A stretch of DNA of 64,000 nt from Amorphoplanes friuliensis DSM 7358 (GTDB taxonomy: Bacteria > Actinomycetota > Actinomycetes > Mycobacteriales > Micromonosporaceae). This document shows positions 34,273 through 43,230 of the stretch, piece after piece. The notes under the pieces were generated by a model. The model searched no databases and was not told where the DNA came from. It saw only the letters and a program-made list of their open reading frames with translations. The stretch covers positions 4,688,001 through 4,752,000 of the forward strand of contig NC_022657.1 in NCBI RefSeq assembly GCF_000494755.1, read 5' to 3'. Position numbers and translations under genes: made by a program. Position 1 is the stretch's first letter, and each line of letters begins with the position of its first letter.

Positions 34273-35067
34273 ATGGCTACCGTGACCTCTGCCGACGGCA
34301 CCACCATCGCCTACGAGACGCAGGGCTCCGGCCCCGCGCTGATCGTCGTGGACGGCGCGATGTGCTACCGCGACCAGGGCCCGTCCCGCGACCTCGCCGG
34401 GGCGCTCGCCGACACGTACACCGTTGTCATCTACGACCGCCGGGGGCGGGGCGAGAGCGGCAACACCCTGCCCTGGTCCGCCGAGCGGGAGATCGAGGAC
34501 CTCGCCGCGCTGCTCGAGGCGGCCGGCGGTACGGCGTACCTGGTGGGATGTTCCTCGGGTGCGGTCCTGGCCGCGGACGCCGCCGCCCGGCTGGACGGTG
34601 TCACCAAGCTCGCGCTCTACGAGCCGCCGTTCATCGTCGACGACACGCGGCCGGCGCGGCCGGACACGTTCACGGCGGAGACCGAGGCGCTGATCGCCCG
34701 GGGTGACACCGGCGGTGCGGTGAAGAAGTTCCTCAAGGACGTCGGCATGCCCGCCTTCGCCGTGCACATCCTCGGGCTGACGCCGGTCTTCAAGAAGCTC
34801 AGGGCGGTCGCGCCGACACTGCCCTACGACCAGCACATCCTGGGTGACACCAGTCGCGGGGTGCCGCTGGACGCGAGCCGCTGGGCCGGGGTGACCGTCC
34901 CGGCGATCGTCATGGACGGCGGCAAGAGCCCGCAATACATGCGCAACGCGGCGAAAGCACTCAGCGAGGCCCTGCCGAAGGCGGACTACCGCACTCTGCC
35001 CGGGCAGACCCACATGGTGAAGGCCGGTGTGGTCGGCCCGGCGGTCAAGGAGTTCCTCGGCCGCTAA
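34273..35067 (+). CDS. Alpha/beta-fold hydrolase
   Basis: Hydrolase of 264 residues: strand DTYTVVIYDRRGRGES, nucleophile elbow LVGCSSGAVLA (Ser), acid in VPAIVMDGGKSP and His in PGQTHMVKAG. Start ATG 34273 has AAGGG 7 nt upstream; TTG at 34267 is an alternative. Third gene of the ArsR operon, 12 bp after the SRPBCC gene. Confidence 0.87.
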   Translation: MATVTSADGTTIAYETQGSGPALIVVDGAMCYRDQGPSRDLAGALADTYTVVIYDRRGRGESGNTLPWSAEREIEDLAALLEAAGGTAYLVGCSSGAVLAADAAARLDGVTKLALYEPPFIVDDTRPARPDTFTAETEALIARGDTGGAVKKFLKDVGMPAFAVHILGLTPVFKKLRAVAPTLPYDQHILGDTSRGVPLDASRWAGVTVPAIVMDGGKSPQYMRNAAKALSEALPKADYRTLPGQTHMVKAGVVGPAVKEFLGR

Positions 35068-35098
35068 GCGCCACGCCCGCCGCGCCGATCAGAAGTAG

Positions 35099-37837
35099 GT
35101 GGCGCAGCAGTGGGCTCTGATCGGCAACATCGTGATCACGTGCGCCTACGCCGCGATCACGGTGGCGATCGTGGTGCCGGTGGTCCGCGCGGGACAGCTG
35201 TTCACCAACCGCCTCGCCGTGGCCACCGCCATGATCTTCTTCAGCTGCGCCGTCGGGCACGCCTTCCACGCCGCGATGTACTGGGAGGCCAGCTGGACCA
35301 CGGCGACGATGACCGGCATGCACCAGGAGACGACCACCTGGTCGCTGTGGCCCTCCGCCGCCTGGGACCTGTTCACCGCGGCTGTCGGCGTCTACTACTG
35401 GACGCTGCGGCGCAGCTACGGGGTGCTGCTCTCGGGCACGGGCTCGCTGTTCGTCGGCCCGCAGGAGCAGCAGCGCCGCCACGACATCGAGCTGCGCGAG
35501 AAGGTCGCCGAGGGCCGCGCGCAGGCCGAGGCCGAACGCGACGCGCAGGCGGCCATGCTGCGCGCGGTCATCACCAACAGCCAGTCGTCGATCTACGTCA
35601 AGGACCTGCAGGGCCGGTACCTGCTGGCCAACGAGGCGTTCCAGGGCGCGTTCGGCGTCACCGAGGCCGAGCTGCTGGGCCACACCGACGAATATCTCGA
35701 CCCGGTGCTCGCGCCGGTCTGGCGGGCCAACGACCGGCTCGCCCACGCCGGCGCGGTCCACGTCGAGGAGACCAGCGACGTCGACGGCAACACCCGCGTC
35801 TACGAGACCAACAAGTTCCCGCTCTTCGACGCCGCCGGTGAGCTGTACGCGATCTGCGGCGTCTCCCTCGACGTCACCGACCTGCGCAAGGCCCGGGACA
35901 GCGCCGAGGAGGCCCGCGACGAGGCCCTGGCCCAGTCGCGGATCAAGAGCGAGTTCCTGGCCACCATGAGCCACGAGATCCGTACCCCGATGAACGGTGT
36001 CCTGGGTCTGGCCTCGCTGCTGATCGGCACCGAGCTCGACGCGGACCAGCGGCGTTACGCCTCGGGCATCCACTCGGCCGGCAACGCGCTGCTGGGTGTC
36101 ATCAACGACATCCTGGACTACTCCAAGATCGAGGCGGGGAAGGTCGTCCTGGACCCGGACGACTTCGACCTCGGTGCGCTGCTGGCCGAGACGGCCGCGC
36201 TGGTCACCCCGGCCGCCGAGGACAAGGGCCTGACGGTGGTCACCCGCCGCGGCCCCGACCTGCCCGCCACCGTACGCGGTGACGGCGGCCGGGTCCGCCA
36301 GATCCTGCTGAACCTGGCCGGCAACGCGGTCAAGTTCACGTCCAAGGGCAGCGTGACCCTGCGGGCGGCACTGGTCGACGCCACCGGCCCGAGGGTCCGT
36401 TTCGAGGTCACCGACACCGGCATCGGGATCACCGTCGCCGACGCCGACCGGCTGTTCGAACCGTTCACCCAGGCCGATGCGTCGACCACCCGCACGTACG
36501 GCGGCACCGGGCTGGGTCTGGCGATCAGCCGGCAGCTGACCGAGGCGATGGGCGGGGTCATCGGTGTCGACAGCGAGCCGGGCCAGGGCAGCACGTTCTG
36601 GTGCGAGATCCCGTTCGAGCCCGCGCAGGGAACGGCCGGCACACCGTGCCCGGACGCGACGGGCCTGCGGATCCTGCTCGTCGGCACCGGCCCGGACCAC
36701 GAGGAGCTCGAAGCCGACCTGCGCCGCTGGCACATGATCGTCTCCGGTGCCGGCACCGGGCCGGCGGCGATGGCCGCGCTGCGGGAGGCCGCCGCCCACG
36801 GCCGCCCGTACGACCTGCTGCTGCTCGACGCGGACCCGGGTGACGTGGACACCGCCGGGCTGTCCCGGGCGGTCGCCGCGGACCCGTCGATCCCCGCCGC
36901 GCACGTGGTCGTCCTGAACGAGAACGCCCCCGCCGACCCGCGCAACAGCGCCACCTACCTGCCCAAGCCCGTGCACCGGTCGGCGCTGTTCGACCTGCTC
37001 GCGCAGAGCATGGCGGCCGTCGTCCCGGTCCCGGTCGTCACCCGGCCGCCGGCACCGTCGAAACCCGCCGGCAAGGGCACGATCCTGCTGGTCGAGGACA
37101 ACGACATCAACCAGATGGTCGCCGTGGGTGTGCTGGCCAGTCTCGGGTACCGCGCCGACGTCGCCGGTGACGGTGTCCAGGCCCTGGAGCTGGCCGGGAC
37201 CCGCCGTTACGACGCGATCCTGATGGACTGCCGCATGCCGCGGATGGACGGCTTCACCGCCACGGCCGAGCTGCGCCGCCGCGAGGCCGCCGGCGCCGCC
37301 CGCACCCCGATCATCGCGATGACGGCCAGTGCGCTGGTCGCCGACCGGGAACGCTGCCTGGCCGCGGGCATGGACGACTACCTGGCCAAACCGGTGAACC
37401 CGGCGGAGCTCGATGCGACACTGGACCGCTGGGTGCACGGCAACCCGGCCGTACCGGTGCTGCCGGAGGTCGTCGCCGGGCACCAGGAGGACCGGATCGG
37501 CCGCCGCTTGGACGAGCTCGCCGGTGACCGTACGCAGCCGGAACGCGACCTGGTCAACCGTCTGGTCGAGTCGTTCCTGAAGCGGGCGCCGCAGCACGTG
37601 GCGGCCCTGGCCGAGGCCTACGCGAGCGGTGACCGGTCCACCTTCGAGGATCAGGCGCACAGCCTCAAGGGCGCCGCCGGCAACATCGGGGCGTCCGCGG
37701 TCGCCGACCTGTGCGAGCAGCTGGAGGACGAGGCCCGTGCCGGGGCCCTGTCGCCGGACACCCCGCGCACCCTCGACCGGCTGCGCGAGGAGCTGCGCTG
37801 GACCGAACGCCGCCTGCGGCTCGTCCTCGCCCACTGA
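35099..37837 (+). CDS. Hybrid sensor histidine kinase (TM-PAS-HisKA-HATPase-REC-REC-HPt)
   Basis: Phosphorelay protein of 912 residues. Three N-terminal helices (about 7-115) are followed by a coiled linker, a PAS domain (about 160-275, ending VSLDVTDLRKA), HisKA with SHEIRTPMNG, HATPase_c with VTDTGIGI and GGTGLGLAIS, a degenerate first receiver (about 520-645, LLLDADPGD but poor Lys site), an intact second receiver (about 660-785; LLVEDNDIN, LMDCRMPRMDG, AKPVNP) and a C-terminal HPt with QAHSLKGAAGNIG. The GTG follows an in-frame TAG directly, so it is the earliest start. No output regulator is adjacent. Confidence 0.92.
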   Translation: MAQQWALIGNIVITCAYAAITVAIVVPVVRAGQLFTNRLAVATAMIFFSCAVGHAFHAAMYWEASWTTATMTGMHQETTTWSLWPSAAWDLFTAAVGVYYWTLRRSYGVLLSGTGSLFVGPQEQQRRHDIELREKVAEGRAQAEAERDAQAAMLRAVITNSQSSIYVKDLQGRYLLANEAFQGAFGVTEAELLGHTDEYLDPVLAPVWRANDRLAHAGAVHVEETSDVDGNTRVYETNKFPLFDAAGELYAICGVSLDVTDLRKARDSAEEARDEALAQSRIKSEFLATMSHEIRTPMNGVLGLASLLIGTELDADQRRYASGIHSAGNALLGVINDILDYSKIEAGKVVLDPDDFDLGALLAETAALVTPAAEDKGLTVVTRRGPDLPATVRGDGGRVRQILLNLAGNAVKFTSKGSVTLRAALVDATGPRVRFEVTDTGIGITVADADRLFEPFTQADASTTRTYGGTGLGLAISRQLTEAMGGVIGVDSEPGQGSTFWCEIPFEPAQGTAGTPCPDATGLRILLVGTGPDHEELEADLRRWHMIVSGAGTGPAAMAALREAAAHGRPYDLLLLDADPGDVDTAGLSRAVAADPSIPAAHVVVLNENAPADPRNSATYLPKPVHRSALFDLLAQSMAAVVPVPVVTRPPAPSKPAGKGTILLVEDNDINQMVAVGVLASLGYRADVAGDGVQALELAGTRRYDAILMDCRMPRMDGFTATAELRRREAAGAARTPIIAMTASALVADRERCLAAGMDDYLAKPVNPAELDATLDRWVHGNPAVPVLPEVVAGHQEDRIGRRLDELAGDRTQPERDLVNRLVESFLKRAPQHVAALAEAYASGDRSTFEDQAHSLKGAAGNIGASAVADLCEQLEDEARAGALSPDTPRTLDRLREELRWTERRLRLVLAH

Positions 37838-37900
37838 CCCGGGCGTGTCCCGGCGCGGTGGCCAGGACTTGCCGGTGGGTGGGTTTAGGGTCGGGTCGCG

Positions 37901-39130
37901 ATGGTGGATGACAGCACTTCCTTGATCAACTCCGGTCTGACGAACGCCGACCGCGCCGATGGTGGCCCCTTCGACGGCGACGCGGCGCCCGAGACGCGGC
38001 CCTGTGCGCACTGTGGACGGCCGGTGCCGCAGCGCGCCGCCGCCGGGCGCCCTTTCCGGTACTGCCGCGACAACGACGGCGAGTGCCAGCGCGCCTCCCG
38101 CAACGTGCGCATGCGGCACCGTTCCTCGCCCGGGCTCGCCGGGCAGGTGGCCCGCACCTGGGAGGCCGTCGACCGTCTCGACCAGCTCGTCGGCACCCTG
38201 AGCGAGGCTCTGCACGCCGAGATGTCGCCCGCCGGTGTCGAGCGGCAGGTGGCCGAGGTCCGTGCGGAGACCTCCCGGCAGATCGCCGCGGCGCACACCG
38301 AACGCGACGACGCCCGCCGCGACGCCGACCGGGCCACCGAGGCCGCCGGGACCGCCGCGCAGGAGGCCGTGGTCGCCCGCGCCGAACGTGACGACGCCCT
38401 GCAGATCGCCGAGGCCGCACGCCGGCTGGCCGACTCCGCCGCCGCCGACGCCCGCGGGGCGGTTGCCGGCCGTGACGAGGCGCAGGCCGCCGCGAGCGCC
38501 GCCGCGGCGCTGCGGGTGCAGGCCGAGGCCGACCGGGACGCCGCCCGCCGTGACGCCGACAGTGTCCGCAAGGAGCTCGACGGTGCCCGCCGGGAGGCCG
38601 TGTCGCTCGAGCGGGACGTCGAGACGGCCCGTCAGGAGGCCGCAGCGGCCACAGCAGCACTGGGTGCGGTGCGCGGGGAGCTCGCCACCTCCCGCGAGGC
38701 GCTGAGCGCCGCACAGCAGGAAACCGCAGAGGTCCGCCAGTCACTGTCGGCCGCGCAGGAAGAGACATCCCGGGTCCGCCGGGCCGTGGAGGCGGCGCAG
38801 GACGAGGCCGGGGCTGCGCGCACGGAGCGCGACGCCGTCCGGGCCGAGCTGGCGGCTGCTCAGGCCGAGGCGGCGTCGGAGCGGGCCGCCGCGCAGCGCA
38901 CCTCGCAGGAGGCGGACGCGCTGCGGCGTACCCTGGAACAGGTTCGTGCCGACGCCGAGCGTGACGTGGCCGGGATGCGGCAGCGTCTCGACGCGGCCCG
39001 GGCCGACGCGGACAGTGCCCACTCCCGGGTGGCGCAGCTCTCGGCGCAGGTCAGTGATCTCGCGTCGGCGCTCGCGGCGCTGGGTCCGGCACGGCCGGTC
39101 CCGTCGCAGGGGCCGGCGACGACACGGTGA
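37901..39130 (+). CDS. Coiled-coil protein with N-terminal CxxC zinc-ribbon-like module
   Basis: Unrecognised protein of 409 residues. Residues 35-70 hold CAHCGRP and a second pair in YCRDNDGEC, a probable zinc site followed by basic residues (ASRNVRMRHR). The rest (about 90-385) is one long Ala/Arg/Glu-rich coiled coil with few hydrophobic breaks. The arrangement of a small nucleic-acid-binding head and long coiled coil recalls structural or partition-type proteins such as KfrA, but no homology is claimed. It stands alone, 63 bp after the hybrid kinase. Confidence 0.75.
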   Translation: MVDDSTSLINSGLTNADRADGGPFDGDAAPETRPCAHCGRPVPQRAAAGRPFRYCRDNDGECQRASRNVRMRHRSSPGLAGQVARTWEAVDRLDQLVGTLSEALHAEMSPAGVERQVAEVRAETSRQIAAAHTERDDARRDADRATEAAGTAAQEAVVARAERDDALQIAEAARRLADSAAADARGAVAGRDEAQAAASAAAALRVQAEADRDAARRDADSVRKELDGARREAVSLERDVETARQEAAAATAALGAVRGELATSREALSAAQQETAEVRQSLSAAQEETSRVRRAVEAAQDEAGAARTERDAVRAELAAAQAEAASERAAAQRTSQEADALRRTLEQVRADAERDVAGMRQRLDAARADADSAHSRVAQLSAQVSDLASALAALGPARPVPSQGPATTR

Positions 39131-39169
39131 CCGACATCGCACCATCCGTAGATCTCGCAAAGTCCAGTA

Positions 39170-39189
39170 AAGTGGACCAAGGTCCACTT
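39170..39189. promoter_or_regulatory. 20-bp palindrome upstream of rbpA
   Basis: AAGTGGACC and GGTCCACTT flank AA; an outer GTCC/GGAC pair (39162 and 39192) extends the symmetry. There is no T-run, so it looks like a protein-binding site rather than a terminator. It sits about 80 bp upstream of the SigR-type promoter. Confidence 0.5.
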
Positions 39190-39271
39190 CAGGACGGGGC
39201 TGAGTCGGCCGATAGGGGACCCGGGCGGTTACGCTCGAAGCGTTAACACCGCCGACACACGGTGGTCGCCA

Positions 39272-39297
39272 GGAATCTCGCGACCGTCCTGTTCGTT
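39272..39297 (+). promoter_or_regulatory. SigR-type (oxidative stress) promoter of rbpA
   Basis: GGAAT (39272-39276), 18 bases, then GTT (39295-39297) is an exact match to the Streptomyces SigR consensus GGAAT-N18-GTT. rbpA is a known SigR-regulated gene in Streptomyces, so thiol stress should raise RbpA here. The transcript would start about 40 bp before the ATG. Confidence 0.8.
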
Positions 39298-39340
39298 ACA
39301 CCAACGGCAAGTAGCACCACGAGCGAGGGGAAAGCCGATC

Positions 39341-39679
39341 ATGGGCGAACGCATGCTGCGCGGCAGCCGTCTAGGCGCAGTCAGCTACGAGTCCGACCGC
39401 AACACGGAGCTGGCGCCCCGGCAGACCCGCGAGTACCTGTGCGTGAAGGGTCACCAGTTCGAGGTGCCGTTCGCCGTCGACGCCGAGGTGCCGATCACCT
39501 GGGAGTGCAAGTTCGACGGCAGCGTCGCGCGACTGGTCGACGGTAACGAGCCGGAGCAGAAGAAGGCAAAGCCGCCTCGCACCCACTGGGACATGCTGCT
39601 CGAGCGCCGGTCGATCTCGGAGCTCGAGGACATCCTCAACGAGAGGCTGCAGGAGGTCCGCACCCGCCGGGGTCGCTGA
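39341..39679 (+). CDS. rbpA: RNA polymerase-binding protein RbpA
   Basis: Actinobacterial RNA polymerase accessory factor of 112 residues that binds sigma(A) and the beta' zipper, stabilises the open complex and influences rifampicin tolerance. Features: N-terminal tail GSRLGAVSYESDRN, core domain with CVKGHQFEVPFA and the second Cys in ITWECKFDG, a basic linker and the sigma-interaction helix THWDMLLERRSISELEDIL. GAGGGG precedes the ATG. Followed by a strong bidirectional terminator. Confidence 0.97.
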   Translation: MGERMLRGSRLGAVSYESDRNTELAPRQTREYLCVKGHQFEVPFAVDAEVPITWECKFDGSVARLVDGNEPEQKKAKPPRTHWDMLLERRSISELEDILNERLQEVRTRRGR

Positions 39680-39693
39680 CCTGCAGCAACGTC

Positions 39694-39725
39694 AATCGCC
39701 GTCCCGCATCTGCGGGACGGCGATT
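39694..39725. terminator. Bidirectional terminator between rbpA and fxsA
   Basis: A perfect 15-bp stem, AATCGCCGTCCCGCA and its complement, with a 2-nt loop, followed by TT on the plus strand. It lies between convergent genes, 14 bp after the rbpA stop. Confidence 0.85.
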
Positions 39726-39747
39726 TTCTGTGCGCGGGTTCAGCGGG

Positions 39748-40281
39748 TCAGCGGACGATCTCGCCCTCGACGACCTCACCCTGGACGATCTCCCCGGGCG
39801 GGCCGGCCGTGACGGGACCGGCGTCGGCCGGCGCGGGGTCGTCGACCGGCGACGACTGACGCACCCGGACGTGCCGGGGGCCGAACAGGTCACCGGCGAC
39901 CGCCGACGACACCCGGCGCTCGGTGGCACGTTCGACACCACGGCGGGCCAGGATCCGGCCGGGCGGCAGGACCAGCAGCAGACCGGCCACCGCGGAGATG
40001 AAGCCCGGCACGGCCAGCAGCAGCGCACCGAGCAGCCCGACGAGGGAGTTGCTGACCTGAGCGCCCGGCGGGCGACCGGCCTCGGCGGCGCTGCGGAACG
40101 CACGCCAGCCGCGGATGCCTTCCCGGCGCAGCAGCGCCAGACCGGCGACGCTGGACACGGCGATGATCAGCAGCGCCCAGCCGGCGCCGATCGCGTGCAC
40201 CACCGCCACGAACACGGAGATCTCGGCCACCGCTAGCAGCAGCAGCCCCAGGGGTAGCAGGGCCAGGCCTCGGCGCATCAC
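39748..40281 (-). CDS. fxsA: FxsA family membrane protein
   Basis: Protein of 177 residues with four hydrophobic segments: LALLPLGLLLLAVAEISVFV at the N-terminus, WALLIIAVSSVAGLALLRREG and VGLLGALLLAVPGFISAVAGLLLVLP typical for FxsA. A charged C-terminal tail ends in the repetitive EIVQGEVVEGEIVR. In E. coli FxsA affects phage F exclusion; the actinobacterial role is unknown. Last gene of the lnt-ppm-fxsA group. Confidence 0.87.
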   Translation of the reverse strand: MMRRGLALLPLGLLLLAVAEISVFVAVVHAIGAGWALLIIAVSSVAGLALLRREGIRGWRAFRSAAEAGRPPGAQVSNSLVGLLGALLLAVPGFISAVAGLLLVLPPGRILARRGVERATERRVSSAVAGDLFGPRHVRVRQSSPVDDPAPADAGPVTAGPPGEIVQGEVVEGEIVR

Positions 40282-40333
40282 TCACAACCTTCCGCCGTTT
40301 GCACGACTTCCAGCATGACACGCCCGGGCGCGG

Positions 40334-41143
40334 TCACGGCCAGGTCGAACCCTGGCGCGGCTTGCGGCCGAGCCGGGCCAGGAGGGCGTCCCGGCGAGCG
40401 GTGGCCCCCCACACGGTCACCCTGAGCAGCTGTTCCTTGAAGATGTTGCCGCTCATCTTGCTGACGCCGTGTTCGCGCTCGGTGAACGTGATCGGCACCT
40501 CGGCGATGCGGAAACCGTGCTTGTAGGTGCGCCAGGCCAGCTCGACCTGGAACGAGTAGCCGGTCGAGGCGACGGTGGCGACGTCGATCGCGTCGAGGAC
40601 CGGCATCCTGTATGCCCGGTAGCCGCCGGTCGCGTCCTTGAACGGCATACCGAGGGCCATGCGGATGTAGATGTTGCCGCCGCGCGAGAGCAGCAGCCGG
40701 TGGATCGGCCAGTTGTGCACACTGCCACCGGGGATGTACCGGGTGCCCAGGACGGCGTCGGCGTCGCGCAGCGCGTCGAGAAGCTTGTGCAGCTCCTCGG
40801 GGGCGTGGGAACCGTCGGCGTCCATCTCGACGACCGCGTCGTAGCCCTTGTTCTTGGCCCAGGCGAACCCGGCGACGTACGCGGCGCCGAGGCCTTCCTT
40901 GCCGGCGCGGTGCAGCACGAAGACGTGGTCGTCACCGGCGGAGATCTCGTCGGCGATGTCCCCGGTGCCGTCGGGCGAGTTGTCGTCGGCGACCAGGATG
41001 TCGACGGACGGCACGGCGCGGCGGACGCGGTCCGTGATCAGGCGGATGTTGTCGGCCTCGTTGTAGGTCGGGATGACCACGAGGACGCGTCCGATCCCCG
41101 GATATCCTTCCGAGCCCGATACCGTCGGGTTCGCGTCGCTCAC
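40334..41143 (-). CDS. ppm1: Polyprenol monophosphomannose synthase
   Basis: GT2 glycosyltransferase of 269 residues that transfers mannose from GDP-mannose to polyprenyl phosphate at the inner membrane face, providing the donor for lipoglycans and protein O-mannosylation. Motifs: VVIPTYNEADN, the metal-binding DDNSPDGTGD and MDADGSHAPEEL, with FTEREHGVSKMSG near the end. It follows lnt by 18 bp; in mycobacteria the two functions are fused or adjacent as Ppm1/Ppm2. Confidence 0.93.
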   Translation of the reverse strand: MSDANPTVSGSEGYPGIGRVLVVIPTYNEADNIRLITDRVRRAVPSVDILVADDNSPDGTGDIADEISAGDDHVFVLHRAGKEGLGAAYVAGFAWAKNKGYDAVVEMDADGSHAPEELHKLLDALRDADAVLGTRYIPGGSVHNWPIHRLLLSRGGNIYIRMALGMPFKDATGGYRAYRMPVLDAIDVATVASTGYSFQVELAWRTYKHGFRIAEVPITFTEREHGVSKMSGNIFKEQLLRVTVWGATARRDALLARLGRKPRQGSTWP

Positions 41144-41161
41144 CGTTCCTCCGTCGTCCTC

Positions 41162-42769
41162 TTACGCGGCGGGGCTGCCGCCGTTGCGGCGCCGGCGTAA
41201 CGGCGCGGCCCCGGCCAGCAGGAGCACGGCCAGGCCGACCGCGGCGAACTCCGGCCAATGCCCCAGACGAGTCGCCAGAGTACGCGGTCCACCGACGTGC
41301 ATGTCATGCAGGACCACGGCCCTGGTGTTGAATCCCGTCTCCGAGTACACCTGACCTGCGGTGCCTACAAATGCGGACACTCCGACCGTCGACACCATCA
41401 GTGCCTCGCGGCCGTGCTCGACGGCCCGCAGCTGCACCATGGCGAGCTGCTGACGCGCCTCGGACTCGTTGAAGGTGGCGTTGTTCGTCTGCACCGCGAG
41501 GATCTGCGCGCCGCCGGTGACGGTGTCCCGCACGATCGAGTCGTACGCGACCTCGAAGCAGATGACGTCGCCGATCGTGGCCGCCGGTGTGCGGACCACG
41601 CCGGGCGTGTCGCCGGCGACCATGTTCTTCACCAGGTCGACCTTGTCGCTGACCACCCGGGCGATCGGGCGCAGCGGCATGTACTCGGCGAACGGCACCG
41701 GGTGCCGCTTGACGTAGAGCTGGTCGAGGTCGGGGCCGGTGACCGGCTGCCAGAGGATCCCGGCGTTGCGGATCTCGCCGGGCACGTCGCTGCGCAGGAC
41801 CGCGCCGACGAGGATCGGCACACCGATCGCGGTGGCCGCGGCGGCGATCTGCTGGGCGGCGTCGGGGTTGCGCAGCGGGTCGATGTCGCTGGAGTTCTCC
41901 GGCCAGATCACCAGTTCCGGTTTCGGCTGCCGGCCCAGGCGCACCTCCTCGGCCAGGTTCTCCGTGGCCCGGACGTGGTTGAGCAGCACCGCGGCCCGCT
42001 GGGCGTTGAAGTCCAGGCCCAGGCGCGGCACGTTGCCCTGCACGATCGCCACGGTTGTCGTGGCCGCGGCCGGTTTTGCGACCGGCATCAGGGCAGGCCC
42101 GGCGACGATGACACCGGCGGCGACGGCGAAGCCGATCGCACCGGCCCAGCTGCGCGGGCGCGTCCAGCGCCGCCAGGCTAGGGCGATCAGAGCGCCACCG
42201 GCGGCCGCGACGGCGAAGGTCACCAGCGGCGCACCACCGACGACGGCCAGGCGCAGGCCCGGCGCGTCACCCTGGCTGAACGCGAGACGCCCCCACGGGA
42301 ACCCGCCGAACGGCGCCCGGTCCCGCAGCGCCTCCTGCGCCACCCACAGCAGGCCGGCGGTCAGCGGCCACACCGCCCGCCAGCGGTCGTGCAACGGCGA
42401 CAGCCACGCCCCGGCAACACCGAGCAGACCGAGGTACGCGGCCTGGGCGGTGCACAGCAGGATCCACGGCAGCCAGCCCGCGGCGAGGTTGGTCCAGTCG
42501 AGCAGCGGCACGAAGAACACGAACCCGGCGAGGATCCCGACGCCGAACCCGCCCCGCAGACGCCGGCGGTGTGTCGCCGCGGCCAGCAACGCCACCGCGA
42601 CCGGGCCGAGGAACCACAGACCGTACGGCGGGAACGACAGCAGCAGCGCGGCGCCGGCGGCCAGCGCGAGCAGCACGGACACCCAGAGGCGCAGCGGGCG
42701 CGGCCCGGCAGGCACCGCCGGGGGCGGTGCGGGCACCGGCGGCGTTGGCTGAAGCGTCAATAAATCCAC
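41162..42769 (-). CDS. lnt: Apolipoprotein N-acyltransferase
   Basis: Membrane enzyme of 535 residues that N-acylates the lipid-modified cysteine of lipoproteins. About six to seven N-terminal helices are followed by a nitrilase-like periplasmic domain (about 230-490) with the triad Glu in WPENSSDIDP or FAEYMPLR, Lys in LYVKRHPVPFAEY and the nucleophile Cys in GDVICFEVAYD, then a final helix. The start is GTG. First gene of the group with ppm1 and fxsA. Confidence 0.93.
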   Translation of the reverse strand: MDLLTLQPTPPVPAPPPAVPAGPRPLRLWVSVLLALAAGAALLLSFPPYGLWFLGPVAVALLAAATHRRRLRGGFGVGILAGFVFFVPLLDWTNLAAGWLPWILLCTAQAAYLGLLGVAGAWLSPLHDRWRAVWPLTAGLLWVAQEALRDRAPFGGFPWGRLAFSQGDAPGLRLAVVGGAPLVTFAVAAAGGALIALAWRRWTRPRSWAGAIGFAVAAGVIVAGPALMPVAKPAAATTTVAIVQGNVPRLGLDFNAQRAAVLLNHVRATENLAEEVRLGRQPKPELVIWPENSSDIDPLRNPDAAQQIAAAATAIGVPILVGAVLRSDVPGEIRNAGILWQPVTGPDLDQLYVKRHPVPFAEYMPLRPIARVVSDKVDLVKNMVAGDTPGVVRTPAATIGDVICFEVAYDSIVRDTVTGGAQILAVQTNNATFNESEARQQLAMVQLRAVEHGREALMVSTVGVSAFVGTAGQVYSETGFNTRAVVLHDMHVGGPRTLATRLGHWPEFAAVGLAVLLLAGAAPLRRRRNGGSPAA

Positions 42770-42830
42770 CCGCGGAAGGGTACCTGTCGACGGTCACGAT
42801 CTCATCGCGCACGTTACCTGCGCGGACACG

Positions 42831-42864
42831 AATCGGGGCGCGGCCCGCGGGCCGCGCCCCGATT
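42831..42864. terminator. 34-bp perfect palindrome, probable terminator
   Basis: AATCGGGGCGCGGCCCG is followed directly by its reverse complement, forming a 17-bp GC-rich stem with AATT-type ends. It lies 62 bp upstream of lnt and about 370 bp beyond the last gene of the minus-strand lysine operon. It could end that operon's transcript or insulate lnt. Confidence 0.55.
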
Positions 42865-43230
42865 GCTCCCAGAGATCCTTCCGGGCCGGTGCGTCAGAAG
42901 CCTTGCGTGACCTTCGGACCGACCCGCCGCGGGCTGGCTGCCCCCGCCGTGCCGTTGTCTACTGGCCACGTTCACCCCTGCCCGACACCGGGACAGCGCG
43001 ACCGGTCCGCGCCGCTCCGCCGACCCCCACCCCCTGGACCTGGCGTACGCGGGCACTCACCGAACGGGTGCGGGCGTGGCCAGTGGGCGAAGGAACGAAG
43101 CGAACAACAGTCGCTTCCCGAGGTAGGACCTGAAGACGGTACGTCGCACCCCCGGCGGTCTGTCAACCGGCGTCCACCTGTCCGGGCGTGTCGCGTTCAC
43201 CGGCGTGTCATCCGCTGTCCCCCGGGGCGG
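42865..43230. other. Intergenic region, no gene seen
   Basis: About 366 bp between the palindrome and the MutL-like gene. I find no convincing coding frame. It holds a GAAGCGA/TCGCTTC inverted repeat (43097-43117) in a run of purine-rich GAAGGAACGAAG sequence; the minus-strand promoter for lnt must lie here or in the 60 bp before lnt. A B12 riboswitch was looked for and not found. Confidence 0.5.

Noticed and set aside
43097..43117. Small RNA hairpin
   Set aside because: Stem of only 7 bp without promoter or terminator; insufficient.
42865..43140. Cobalamin riboswitch before lnt or after the lysine operon
   Set aside because: A CCACTGG string on the minus strand resembles part of a B12 box, but the GGTGAAAATCC core and the AGCCAGGA segment are missing.
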